A stretch of DNA of 5,341 nt, taken from contig CAZNYN010000076.1 in NCBI GenBank assembly GCA_964577295.1, positions 1 to 5,341 on the forward strand. Direction: 5' to 3'. Under the pieces are notes generated by a model. The model did no database searches. It had not been told where the DNA came from and saw only the letters and a program-made list of their open reading frames with translations. Shown here piece by piece: positions 1 to 5,341 of the stretch. This stretch comes from CAZNYN01 sp964577295. Lineage in GTDB: Bacteria; Synergistota; Synergistia; Synergistales; Synergistaceae. The position numbers and the translations under genes are program-made. Within the stretch, counting starts at the first letter, position 1. Each line of letters opens with the position of its first letter.

Positions 1-51
1 ACATGGCGCGCATATAACAAAAAGTATAAGGGTTACTTTGAACCCAAATAA
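1..51 (+). CDS. C-terminal end of an upstream gene (partial, unidentified)
   Basis: Frame 1 is open from the window edge to a TAA at 49-51 and would encode TWRAYNKKYKGYFEPK as a C-terminal tail. The tail is basic and aromatic-rich, which is plausible for a real protein end, but 16 residues are too few to assign a family. Supporting context is positional: the stop lies one base before ATG 53 and overlaps the TTG 38 candidate start of the kinase gene by 14 bases, the kind of junction seen in translationally coupled operons. The kinase frame is also open to the window edge, so chance cannot be excluded. If real, this gene is the first visible member of the kinase-SDR operon and its identity would say most about the pathway. 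Confidence 0.4.
   Translation, partial: TWRAYNKKYKGYFEPK
28..32 (+). promoter_or_regulatory. Shine-Dalgarno AAGGG deciding the TTG start of the kinase gene
   Basis: AAGGG lies 5 bases before TTG 38 and 20 bases before ATG 53. The spacing favours the TTG start, or ribosome reloading followed by re-initiation at ATG 53. It sits inside the putative end of the upstream gene. Confidence 0.45.
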
Positions 52-1171
52 GATGAAGATAGGCTTTCTGATCAATCCCGTTGCGGGAATGGGAGGCAAA
101 GTTGCTCTTAAGGGTACGGACGGAGAGGACACTCTCCGCCGTGCTCTTGAACTCGGCGCCGTACCAATGGCTTCCGAGCGTGCATCTTCCGCCGTTAAGG
201 AATTTGCGTCGCTCTCTTGTTCCGGACATAAATTTTTTGCCCCTTCGGGAAAAATGGGAGCTGACTTGCTCCGTTCCTACGGTTTTGATGTGGAGTCTGT
301 CTACACTGCTCCTTCCCATACAACGTCCGATGATACAAAAAATGCCGTCTCTGCAATAATTTCTCATGATGTTGACTTAATAATATTTGCAGGGGGAGAC
401 GGTACCGCAAGAGACGTATGTTCCGTAGCCGGAACAAAAGTACCTGCCGTAGGCATTCCCGCAGGGGTCAAAATACATTCAGGCGTATACGCAAAAAGAC
501 CTAAGGATGCGGGAAAACTTATATTCAGCGTTCTGAGCGGCAATGTTACGCGTTATATAGAAACGGAAGTTGTGGATATCGACGAAGAGGCATTCAGAAA
601 TAACATTGTGACGGCAAGACTTTATGGCTACATGATTGTCCCCGACGATACCCGCTTTATGCAGGAACGCAAATCGGGCGGGGGTGCGGGAAATAAATCA
701 GACACACTTGACCTTGCCGCTTATACAATATCTCAGATGAAGCAGGATCATCTGTATCTTATCGGTTCCGGCACTACAACGGCCGCTGTCACGGAGCGTC
801 TCGGCATTGACGGAACACTGCTGGGCGTAGATGCCGTCAGTAACGGAAAGCTTATTGCAAAAGATATGACAGAGAGCGATATAAAAAAACTTCTTCTCTC
901 GTATGATGAATCAAAGCGCCATCTCATAATTACCGTAATTGGCGGGCAGGGGCATATATTCGGACGCGGCAACCAACAGCTTAGCCCGGATGTTATCCGC
1001 ATGATACCCAAAACAAATATTATGGTAATTGCTACCCCAATAAAAATGTCTCAGCTCTTTGCAAAACCGCTTCTTGCCGATACAGGTGATGCATCTTTAG
1101 ACGAAGATCTTAAAGGCTATATTCCGGTTACGACCGGAATAGGCAGAAGTATTATGACGAAAGTTGAATAA
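38..1171 (+). CDS. ATP-NAD kinase-like protein of the AcoX / COG3199 type
   Basis: Cytoplasmic protein of 377 residues, full length for the family. Visible motifs, in order: NPVAGMGG at residues 13-20 followed by KGTDG (25-29); the nucleotide-binding GGDGTARD at 119-126, the diagnostic GGDGT of NAD kinase and diacylglycerol kinase folds; GIPAGVKIHSGVYA from 139; GSGTTT at 243-248; and GGQGHIFGRGNQQ from 302, typical of the C-terminal part of AcoX-like proteins and absent from ordinary housekeeping NAD kinases. Phosphorylation of NAD by ATP (or polyphosphate) is the family prediction; the true activity of AcoX-type members is poorly established, and they are known mainly from operons with acetoin dehydrogenase or other dehydrogenases. 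The TTG start has a good Shine-Dalgarno site, whereas ATG 53 (MKIGFLINPVAG) matches where the conserved domain begins; both are possible. The SDR gene follows 15 bases later, so the two are probably co-transcribed. Family assignment is firm; activity and start are less so. Confidence 0.88.
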   Translation: MNPNKMKIGFLINPVAGMGGKVALKGTDGEDTLRRALELGAVPMASERASSAVKEFASLSCSGHKFFAPSGKMGADLLRSYGFDVESVYTAPSHTTSDDTKNAVSAIISHDVDLIIFAGGDGTARDVCSVAGTKVPAVGIPAGVKIHSGVYAKRPKDAGKLIFSVLSGNVTRYIETEVVDIDEEAFRNNIVTARLYGYMIVPDDTRFMQERKSGGGAGNKSDTLDLAAYTISQMKQDHLYLIGSGTTTAAVTERLGIDGTLLGVDAVSNGKLIAKDMTESDIKKLLLSYDESKRHLIITVIGGQGHIFGRGNQQLSPDVIRMIPKTNIMVIATPIKMSQLFAKPLLADTGDASLDEDLKGYIPVTTGIGRSIMTKVE

Positions 1172-1172
1172 C

Positions 1173-1176
1173 GGAG
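1173..1176 (+). promoter_or_regulatory. Shine-Dalgarno GGAG deciding the SDR start
   Basis: GGAG is only 1 base from the GTG at 1178 but 10 bases from ATG 1187, so ATG 1187 is the better start. The second amidohydrolase gene has a similar layout (GGGAG, 8 bases, ATG). Confidence 0.6.
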
Positions 1177-1186
1177 TGTGATTGTT

Positions 1187-1939
1187 ATGGGAAGATATGA
1201 AGAACTTAACGGAAAACGAGTAATGATAACAGGTTCCGCAAGCGGAATAGGACTTGCTACCGCTCAGCGCTTCGCTGATGAAGGGGCTAAAGTGTTTGTC
1301 GTGGATTACAACGAAAAAGCCGCACAGCAGGTTATGGCAGAGAATCCAAAATTTGCCGGCTACTGCTGCGGAGATGTCAGCAAAGAAGAAGATGTCGTCA
1401 AAGCATTTGAAAAAATGGACAAGGAACTTGGCGGAATAGATGTCCTTATTTCAAATGCCGGCATCAGCATCAGGAATAACTTTATTGATACGACATACGA
1501 ACAGTGGAAAAAAGTCATAGACATAAACCTTAACGGAATGTTCCTCTGTGCACGCGAAGCGGCAAAGAGGATGATGGAGAAGAAAAGCGGCACCATTCTT
1601 ATGACAGCCTCGACCAACGGCACGGAAGGACATCGCTGGTATACGGACTACAACGCATCAAAGGCGGGAGTTATCCTTCTCACAAAGAGCATGGCTCTAG
1701 AGTTGGCTCCGTTTGTAAGAGTAAACTGCGTCTGCCCCGGATATGTTCTGACTCCTATGCAGCGTGCCGAATACACCGATGAAATGCTTGCAAAAGTAAA
1801 CGAAGGCATTCCTATGAAGCGTCATGCGGAACCTTCAGAAGTAGGGGCTCTCTACGCTTTCTTAGCCTCTGATGACGCAAAATACATCACAGGAGCCGAC
1901 ATTAGAATAGACGGCGGAGAGACAGCGGGACTCTATTAG
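1187..1939 (+). CDS. Classical SDR-family NAD(P)-dependent oxidoreductase
   Basis: A cytoplasmic 250-residue Rossmann-fold dehydrogenase of standard classical-SDR length, catalysing reversible alcohol/ketone oxidoreduction on an unknown substrate. From ATG 1187, the cofactor motif TGSASGIG is at 15-22, an acidic residue D40 ends the second strand (VFVVDYN), D63 lies in CGDVS, NAG is at 90-92, and the catalytic tetrad is N114, S142, Y155 and K159 (YNASK). The PG motif is at 184-185 and the C-terminal GADIRIDGG is typical of the FabG / glucose-dehydrogenase-like branch. The acidic D40 normally selects NAD over NADP, so NAD is the likelier cofactor. An in-frame GTG at 1178 would add three residues but lies too close to the Shine-Dalgarno site. 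The gene lies just behind the kinase-like gene and ends before a 103-base gap, so it is probably the last gene of that unit. Fatty-acid synthesis FabG is unlikely from context; a catabolic sugar, polyol or hydroxyacid dehydrogenase is more plausible. Confidence 0.93.
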   Translation: MGRYEELNGKRVMITGSASGIGLATAQRFADEGAKVFVVDYNEKAAQQVMAENPKFAGYCCGDVSKEEDVVKAFEKMDKELGGIDVLISNAGISIRNNFIDTTYEQWKKVIDINLNGMFLCAREAAKRMMEKKSGTILMTASTNGTEGHRWYTDYNASKAGVILLTKSMALELAPFVRVNCVCPGYVLTPMQRAEYTDEMLAKVNEGIPMKRHAEPSEVGALYAFLASDDAKYITGADIRIDGGETAGLY

Positions 1940-1984
1940 CTTTAATTCTTTATACGTTTCTTTCAGTCAAACCTTTTTTTTGCA

Positions 1985-2012
1985 TTACTTTATGCAAGTA
2001 AAATATTACTTG
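1985..2012 (+). promoter_or_regulatory. Candidate operator: alternating TTACTT / AAGTAA half-sites
   Basis: TTACTT (1985-1990), AAGTAA (1996-2001) and TTACTT (2006-2011) alternate with gaps of 5 and 4 bases, forming two overlapping inverted repeats. The right one extends to 7 bp (CAAGTAA, AATA, TTACTTG; 1995-2012). The two direct copies are 21 bases apart, about two helical turns. A further inverted repeat TTGCAT/ATGCAA (1980-1985, 1992-1997) overlaps the left side. The site lies 31 bases upstream of the amidohydrolase start, where a repressor or activator would act. A weak promoter, TTGCAT (1980-1985), 18 bases, TATTAC (2004-2009), would be covered by it. The repeats are seen; the regulatory role is inferred, and short AT-rich repeats can arise by chance. 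Confidence 0.4.
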
Positions 2013-2042
2013 TTAACCCTATTATAATCAAGGTGATTTGGC

Positions 2043-3626
2043 ATGAGCGAAAGGAAATTAGTTAAAGGTAAGATTTGGACAGGAAACCCCTCTATGAAAT
2101 GGGCAGAGGCCTTTTTTACGGAAGGCGGAGTAATAAAATCTGTCGGAAGCTACAGTGAAGTAAAAGCCTTTGCAAATGGGCATGAATACGATACATTGGA
2201 TTATCAAGACAATCTTATAATCCCTGGCATGACAGATGCCCATATCCATGCCACTGCCTATGCTAAGCAAGATCTTTATGTCAATTTGTCCGCAGTGACA
2301 TCGCTCGACGAGGCAAGGACCCTTATTCTTGCAAGAGCTAAAAACACGCCTGCAGGTCAATGGATAAGAGCTATTAATTTTAATGAGGCAGCATGGGACA
2401 ACGCAATAAAACCCGACATCGAATTTATGGATTCACTTGGACTTGATAACCCTGTAATTATGAGCCGCTACTGCGGGCATTTCCATGCTGTTAATACAAA
2501 AGCGCTGAAAGAAAGCGGACTCTTTGATGTCTACGATGTAAATGTTGTGAGAAACAAAGAAGGAGAACACAGGGGACAGCTTACAGAAGGTGCGGCTGGA
2601 AAAATTATTGAAACAGTTGCATCAATTTATGAAAAGCCCGAATCTATAAAAGAGCTCATAGAAAAAAGTTGCTTAAAACTGTCATCACTCGGAATCACTG
2701 CCGTTCATGCGTGTGACGCTCCAAGTTACGCCTTGGGAGAAGACCTTGCGTCATGCCAGACTCTTGATGAAGAGGGACGTCTCTCTGTACGCTGGGCATG
2801 TTATCACGATAAACTGCCGAGCTACTGTATCAAGAGCGGCTTTGGCAATGATATGGTTTTCTTTGCCGGATTTAAGATGTTTGCCGATGGGACACTGGGA
2901 GGCAGAACATGTGGCATGCTTGAGGGATTTAACGATGATCCTGAGAATTGCGGACTTCTGAATCATACAGCAGATGAGCTTTTTGCCCAGATAGGCGAAG
3001 CCACAAAACGCGGCATCCAAGTGCAGATACACGCAATAGGCGACAAGGCCCTTCAGGAAACTATTAACTGCATGTCACGCGTAATAGAAACTTATGGCAA
3101 GCCAGAGCTTCCCTTCAGAATTAACCACGCCATAGTAGCTTCTCCAAAACTTATTGAGGAAATGAAAAAAATAGATGCAATTGTTGACATGCAGCCGATT
3201 CAAGCCCACACAGACAGAAAAATGGCGCCTCTGCGTGTCGGTGAAGAACGCCTTAAGTATTGTTACGCATTCCGAGACATGTTTGATGCCGGGCTTACTG
3301 TTACAGGATCAAGCGATGCTCCCATCGAGGACCCCAATCCTTGGCTAGGCATATGGGCTGCCGTAACACTTTCAGAATTTGACGGTACACCGCTTGCAGG
3401 GTTTGACAGAAGACAGCGTCTTACGCTTGAGGAGGCGTTGTCGATGTACACAGTTAATCCGTGGAAAGCACTAGGAAGGGAGGAATTTGCCGGTTCATTG
3501 TCGTTAGGAAAACACGCTGATTTTACTGTCGTTGATGGCAATCCGTTTGAAATGGACGTCCAGGAACTTAGGAATGTCAAACACTTAGCTACGAGTCTTA
3601 ACGGAAAACTCGTATGGAATCTGTAG
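2043..3626 (+). CDS. YtcJ-like metal-dependent amidohydrolase (Amidohydro_3 family)
   Basis: A cytoplasmic hydrolase of 527 residues, usual length for YtcJ / N-substituted-formamide-deformylase-like proteins; it lacks a signal peptide. The N-terminal beta-sandwich part carries KGKIWTGNP (residues 8-16) and leads to NLIIPGMTDAHIHATAY, with the metal-binding HxH at H67 and H69. Further family landmarks are GHFHAVN (H146, H148), the K278/D282 segment FKMFADGTLGGRT, H330 in QIHAIGD, H362 in RINHAIV and D425 in GSSDAP, so the set expected of an active metal hydrolase appears complete. The C-terminal end returns to the sandwich with LGKHADFTVVDGNPF. The family cleaves C-N bonds of amides, N-formyl or cyclic imide-type compounds; the substrate here is unknown. 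ATG 2043 has AAGGTG 7 bases upstream. The antiporter gene follows after 38 bases and a second amidohydrolase-like gene lies beyond it, suggesting a transport-and-hydrolysis operon starting here. Confidence 0.92.
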   Translation: MSERKLVKGKIWTGNPSMKWAEAFFTEGGVIKSVGSYSEVKAFANGHEYDTLDYQDNLIIPGMTDAHIHATAYAKQDLYVNLSAVTSLDEARTLILARAKNTPAGQWIRAINFNEAAWDNAIKPDIEFMDSLGLDNPVIMSRYCGHFHAVNTKALKESGLFDVYDVNVVRNKEGEHRGQLTEGAAGKIIETVASIYEKPESIKELIEKSCLKLSSLGITAVHACDAPSYALGEDLASCQTLDEEGRLSVRWACYHDKLPSYCIKSGFGNDMVFFAGFKMFADGTLGGRTCGMLEGFNDDPENCGLLNHTADELFAQIGEATKRGIQVQIHAIGDKALQETINCMSRVIETYGKPELPFRINHAIVASPKLIEEMKKIDAIVDMQPIQAHTDRKMAPLRVGEERLKYCYAFRDMFDAGLTVTGSSDAPIEDPNPWLGIWAAVTLSEFDGTPLAGFDRRQRLTLEEALSMYTVNPWKALGREEFAGSLSLGKHADFTVVDGNPFEMDVQELRNVKHLATSLNGKLVWNL

Positions 3627-3629
3627 AAC

Positions 3630-3646
3630 CAAACATTGACTGTTTG
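3630..3646 (+). repeat. Short inverted repeat between amidohydrolase and antiporter genes
   Basis: CAAACA and TGTTTG form a 6-bp perfect inverted repeat with a 5-base loop, just after the amidohydrolase stop. It is AT-rich, lacks a following T-run and is too weak to be a convincing terminator. It may affect mRNA processing or be chance. Confidence 0.3.
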
Positions 3647-3653
3647 TATGAAA

Positions 3654-3658
3654 GAGGG
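3654..3658 (+). promoter_or_regulatory. Shine-Dalgarno GAGGG deciding the antiporter start
   Basis: GAGGG is 6 bases from ATG 3665, 9 from ATG 3668 and only 3 from TTG 3662. ATG 3665 is therefore preferred over the TTG, a difference of one residue. Confidence 0.55.
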
Positions 3659-3664
3659 TAATTG

Positions 3665-5200
3665 ATGATGACATCCGGCTCACACACACCAAAAAAGGCC
3701 AGCTTAACTTTATCCGTACTTATAATTGCACTTATAACATTAGTTGTTTCGGCCGCAACGTTAAAATATAAAGTTGACGTCCACGCACCTATAGCGATGT
3801 TAGCGGTAGTGATAGGTTTAATAGGTTATTTTTACCTCAAATATGACTATAAAGACCTTGAAAATGCAGCTATAGATAGCATTATGGCATCAATACCATC
3901 CTGTATGATACTTATACTTGTCGGTATGTTGGTAGGGCTTTGGATGCGCGGCGGAATCATTCCCGGACTTATCTACTACGGTCTCGGAGTACTAAGCCCC
4001 AAGATTTTCCCTCTTGCGACAGTAATAGTCTGTGCTGTCATCTCGCTTTCCACTGGTTCATCATGGTCAACAATGGCCACTGTAGGAGTTGCAATGATGG
4101 GGATAGGCAACGGTCTTGGAATTTCTCCCGCTCTTACTGCAGGTATCGTTGTATCAGGAGCATATTTCGGGGATAAAATGTCCCCTCTCTCTGACACAAC
4201 AAACCTTGCTCCAGCCGTCTCCGGTGCTTCGCTCTTTGACCATATCAGAGCAATGTGCTGGACAACAGGCCCCGCACTTGCAATTTTTGCTGTTATTCTT
4301 CTTTTCTGGGGAATGAAATTCTCGGGCAGCGAAATTGATTCAACAAGAATTGACGCAATTCGTATGATAATAAACGCTGAATTCCCGGTTACATTGTGGT
4401 GTATTATTCCTCCAGCACTCGTTATTATTGCCTCAATACTCAAAATTCCCGCAATGCCTGGTATTTGCATAGGTATATTTGCCAGCCTTATAATGTGCGC
4501 TATTGACGGTGTCTCCATTGGAGAAATGTGGAATCTCGGGCAGTGGGGATACAAAGCTCAGCTTTCCGCTCAAATTGCAGGTCTTGATGACATATCGGCC
4601 ATAGCGAAAATTTTGCAGGAGAATTCTCTTCAGATAGACCCGGCCGTCGCCAAAGATGTCTCCGCAATGATCGCAAGGCTTGTAGGACGCGGTGGTATGC
4701 AGAATATGATGTGGTCTGTATCGCTTGCGATTATAGCCATGGCAATGGGCGGATTCCTCGAAATAACCGGGATTCTTAATACGCTCCTTGATGCCATGAC
4801 AAAGGGAGTAAGGCGTGCGGGTGGACTTGTTGGTTCCACAATAGGAGCGTGTTTTGTTGCAAACCTCCTTACAGGCAGTCAGTATCTTTCTATTATTATC
4901 CCCGGAAGAATGTTTAAAACAAAATATGAAAAAAGCGGGCTTGCTCCAAGAATGCTTTCTCGTTCATTGGAAGATTGCGGTACTCTAACTTCCGTTCTGA
5001 TTCCTTGGAACGTCTGCGGCGGCTATGCAGCAGCGGTTTTGGGCGTCCCTACTTTGGCCTATGCTCCTTATGCAGTGCTTAATTGGCTTACCCCTATCGT
5101 CGCTATTACCATGACATACTTCGCAATAGGCATCTTCTGGCGTGGTGAGGACGGTATTGACAAATTAGAGAGAAGAACGCTTCTTAAAGAAGATAAATAG
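3665..5200 (+). CDS. NhaC-family Na+/H+-type antiporter (inner membrane)
   Basis: A polytopic inner-membrane carrier of 511 residues, within the NhaC family range. Hydrophobic segments start near residues 13-33, 40-59 and 72-95 and continue throughout, about 11-12 helices in all. Signature motifs are TGSSWSTMATVGVA from 130, GDKMSPLSDTTNLAP at 169-183 (the hallmark of the family), RGGMQNMMW from 342, and TGSQYLSIIIPGRMF from 403. A hydrophilic stretch around 297-340 precedes the RGGM segment. Family members exchange Na+ and H+, but some, such as malate/lactate antiporters, move organic anions together with the ions. The position between two amidohydrolase-like genes favours an organic solute as substrate, which is inference. 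The gene probably shares a transcript with the amidohydrolase before it. A strong hairpin follows 8 bases after the stop. Confidence 0.93.
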   Translation: MMTSGSHTPKKASLTLSVLIIALITLVVSAATLKYKVDVHAPIAMLAVVIGLIGYFYLKYDYKDLENAAIDSIMASIPSCMILILVGMLVGLWMRGGIIPGLIYYGLGVLSPKIFPLATVIVCAVISLSTGSSWSTMATVGVAMMGIGNGLGISPALTAGIVVSGAYFGDKMSPLSDTTNLAPAVSGASLFDHIRAMCWTTGPALAIFAVILLFWGMKFSGSEIDSTRIDAIRMIINAEFPVTLWCIIPPALVIIASILKIPAMPGICIGIFASLIMCAIDGVSIGEMWNLGQWGYKAQLSAQIAGLDDISAIAKILQENSLQIDPAVAKDVSAMIARLVGRGGMQNMMWSVSLAIIAMAMGGFLEITGILNTLLDAMTKGVRRAGGLVGSTIGACFVANLLTGSQYLSIIIPGRMFKTKYEKSGLAPRMLSRSLEDCGTLTSVLIPWNVCGGYAAAVLGVPTLAYAPYAVLNWLTPIVAITMTYFAIGIFWRGEDGIDKLERRTLLKEDK

Positions 5201-5207
5201 TTTCAAT

Positions 5208-5242
5208 ATGTACGGAGCCGATAAAATATCGGCTCTGTACAT
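5208..5242 (+). other. Strong 16-bp hairpin without U-tract between antiporter and second amidohydrolase
   Basis: Bases 5208-5223 pair with 5227-5242 to form 16 continuous pairs, including one G-U (5214-5236), closed by an AAA loop. The core GAGCCGATA/TATCGGCTC is GC-containing and stable. The bases that follow (attaatatac after the stem) are not a T-run, so this is not a canonical intrinsic terminator. It could be a 3'-end-stabilising or RNase-processing element that uncouples expression of the two genes, a weak or factor-aided terminator, or an attenuator. The structure is directly visible; the role is inferred. Confidence 0.6.
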
Positions 5243-5272
5243 TAATATACTTACTGATTGGGAGTGTTTTGT

Positions 5273-5341
5273 ATGGAGAAAGGAAAATTTCTATACCTAA
5301 GGAACGGCAGTATCTGGACAGGAGATTCGAACCATCCTTAT
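5273..5341 (+). CDS. Second amidohydrolase-like gene (5' end only, cut by window edge)
   Basis: Twenty-three codons are visible (MEKGKFLYLRNGSIWTGDSN, then HPY), with no stop before the window edge. ATG 5273 has GGGAG at 5260-5264, 8 bases upstream. The segment NGSIWTGDS aligns with KGKIWTGNP at residues 8-16 of the amidohydrolase at 2043. It matches the usual opening of YtcJ-like amidohydrolases, where a small beta-sandwich strand carries N-G-x-I-x-T. The call therefore rests on this short similarity and on context. It would be a paralogue of the upstream hydrolase, placed on the other side of the antiporter gene. The catalytic region is outside the window, so activity cannot be judged. Confidence 0.6.
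   Translation, partial: MEKGKFLYLRNGSIWTGDSNHPY

Noticed and set aside
1956..1981. Intrinsic terminator after the SDR gene, based on eight T residues at 1974-1981
   Set aside because: The only preceding stem is GTTT/AAAC, 4 bp with a 9-base loop, far too weak. The T-run alone does not support a terminator.
2023..2028. TATAAT as a -10 promoter box for the amidohydrolase gene
   Set aside because: Transcription would begin near 2035, inside or after the AAGGTG Shine-Dalgarno site at 2030-2035, and no -35-like sequence sits 16-18 bases upstream. Probably AT-rich chance.
3636..3664. TTGACT at 3636-3641 as a -35 box for a separate antiporter promoter
   Set aside because: No -10-like sequence lies at the right distance, and such a promoter would put the start of transcription at or past the antiporter start codon.
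3976..4554. 192-codon open frame on the minus strand within the antiporter gene
   Set aside because: It lies entirely opposite a gene with clear NhaC motifs, and its translation is low-complexity Ile/Pro/Ala-rich without recognisable domains; it is a coding shadow.
5246..5255. TATACT followed by TTACT before the second amidohydrolase as a promoter/operator matching the one near 1985-2012
   Set aside because: Only one incomplete half-site (TTACTG) is present with no inverted partner, no -35 box is seen, and transcription would start at about the ribosome-binding site.
1..5341. CRISPR arrays, tRNA or rRNA genes, insertion sequences, toxin-antitoxin or defence genes
   Set aside because: No repeat-spacer pattern, RNA gene-like sequence, transposase motif or terminal repeats could be found; the window is almost fully occupied by metabolic and transport genes.

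Overview
The window reads as a compact, all-plus-strand bacterial catabolic or transport locus of five genes or gene fragments, with no stretch over about 100 bases outside genes. Base composition is moderate (roughly mid-40s % GC by eye). ATA and AGA codons are common, Shine-Dalgarno sites are clear, and non-ATG start candidates occur. Together with an AcoX-type kinase and an NhaC-family carrier, this would fit an anaerobic amino-acid- or organic-acid-using bacterium such as a Synergistota or Clostridia member. That taxonomic guess is inference and weak, because no marker gene is present.

Layout. Bases 1-51 hold what looks like the last 16 codons of an upstream gene, overlapping or abutting the next start. 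Bases 38-1171 encode an AcoX/COG3199-type ATP-NAD kinase-like protein. It is followed after 15 bases by a classical short-chain dehydrogenase/reductase (SDR, 1187-1939); the two look like one transcription unit. A 103-base gap follows, carrying an arrangement of TTACTT/AAGTAA half-sites that resembles an operator. The second cluster then begins: a YtcJ-like metal-dependent amidohydrolase (2043-3626), an NhaC-family sodium/proton-type antiporter (3665-5200) and the first 23 codons of a second amidohydrolase-like gene (5273 onward, cut by the window edge). A near-perfect 16-bp hairpin without a U-tract separates the antiporter from the second amidohydrolase.

How the parts may work together. The kinase-like protein and the SDR form a redox pair of unknown substrate; AcoX homologues commonly sit beside dehydrogenases. 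The amidohydrolase-NhaC-amidohydrolase set suggests uptake or exchange of an amide- or N-acyl-type compound by the antiporter and its hydrolysis in the cytoplasm. The substrate cannot be read from sequence. Nothing here is a clearly new system; the most useful leads are the half-site array, the strong hairpin and the carrier placed between two related hydrolases.
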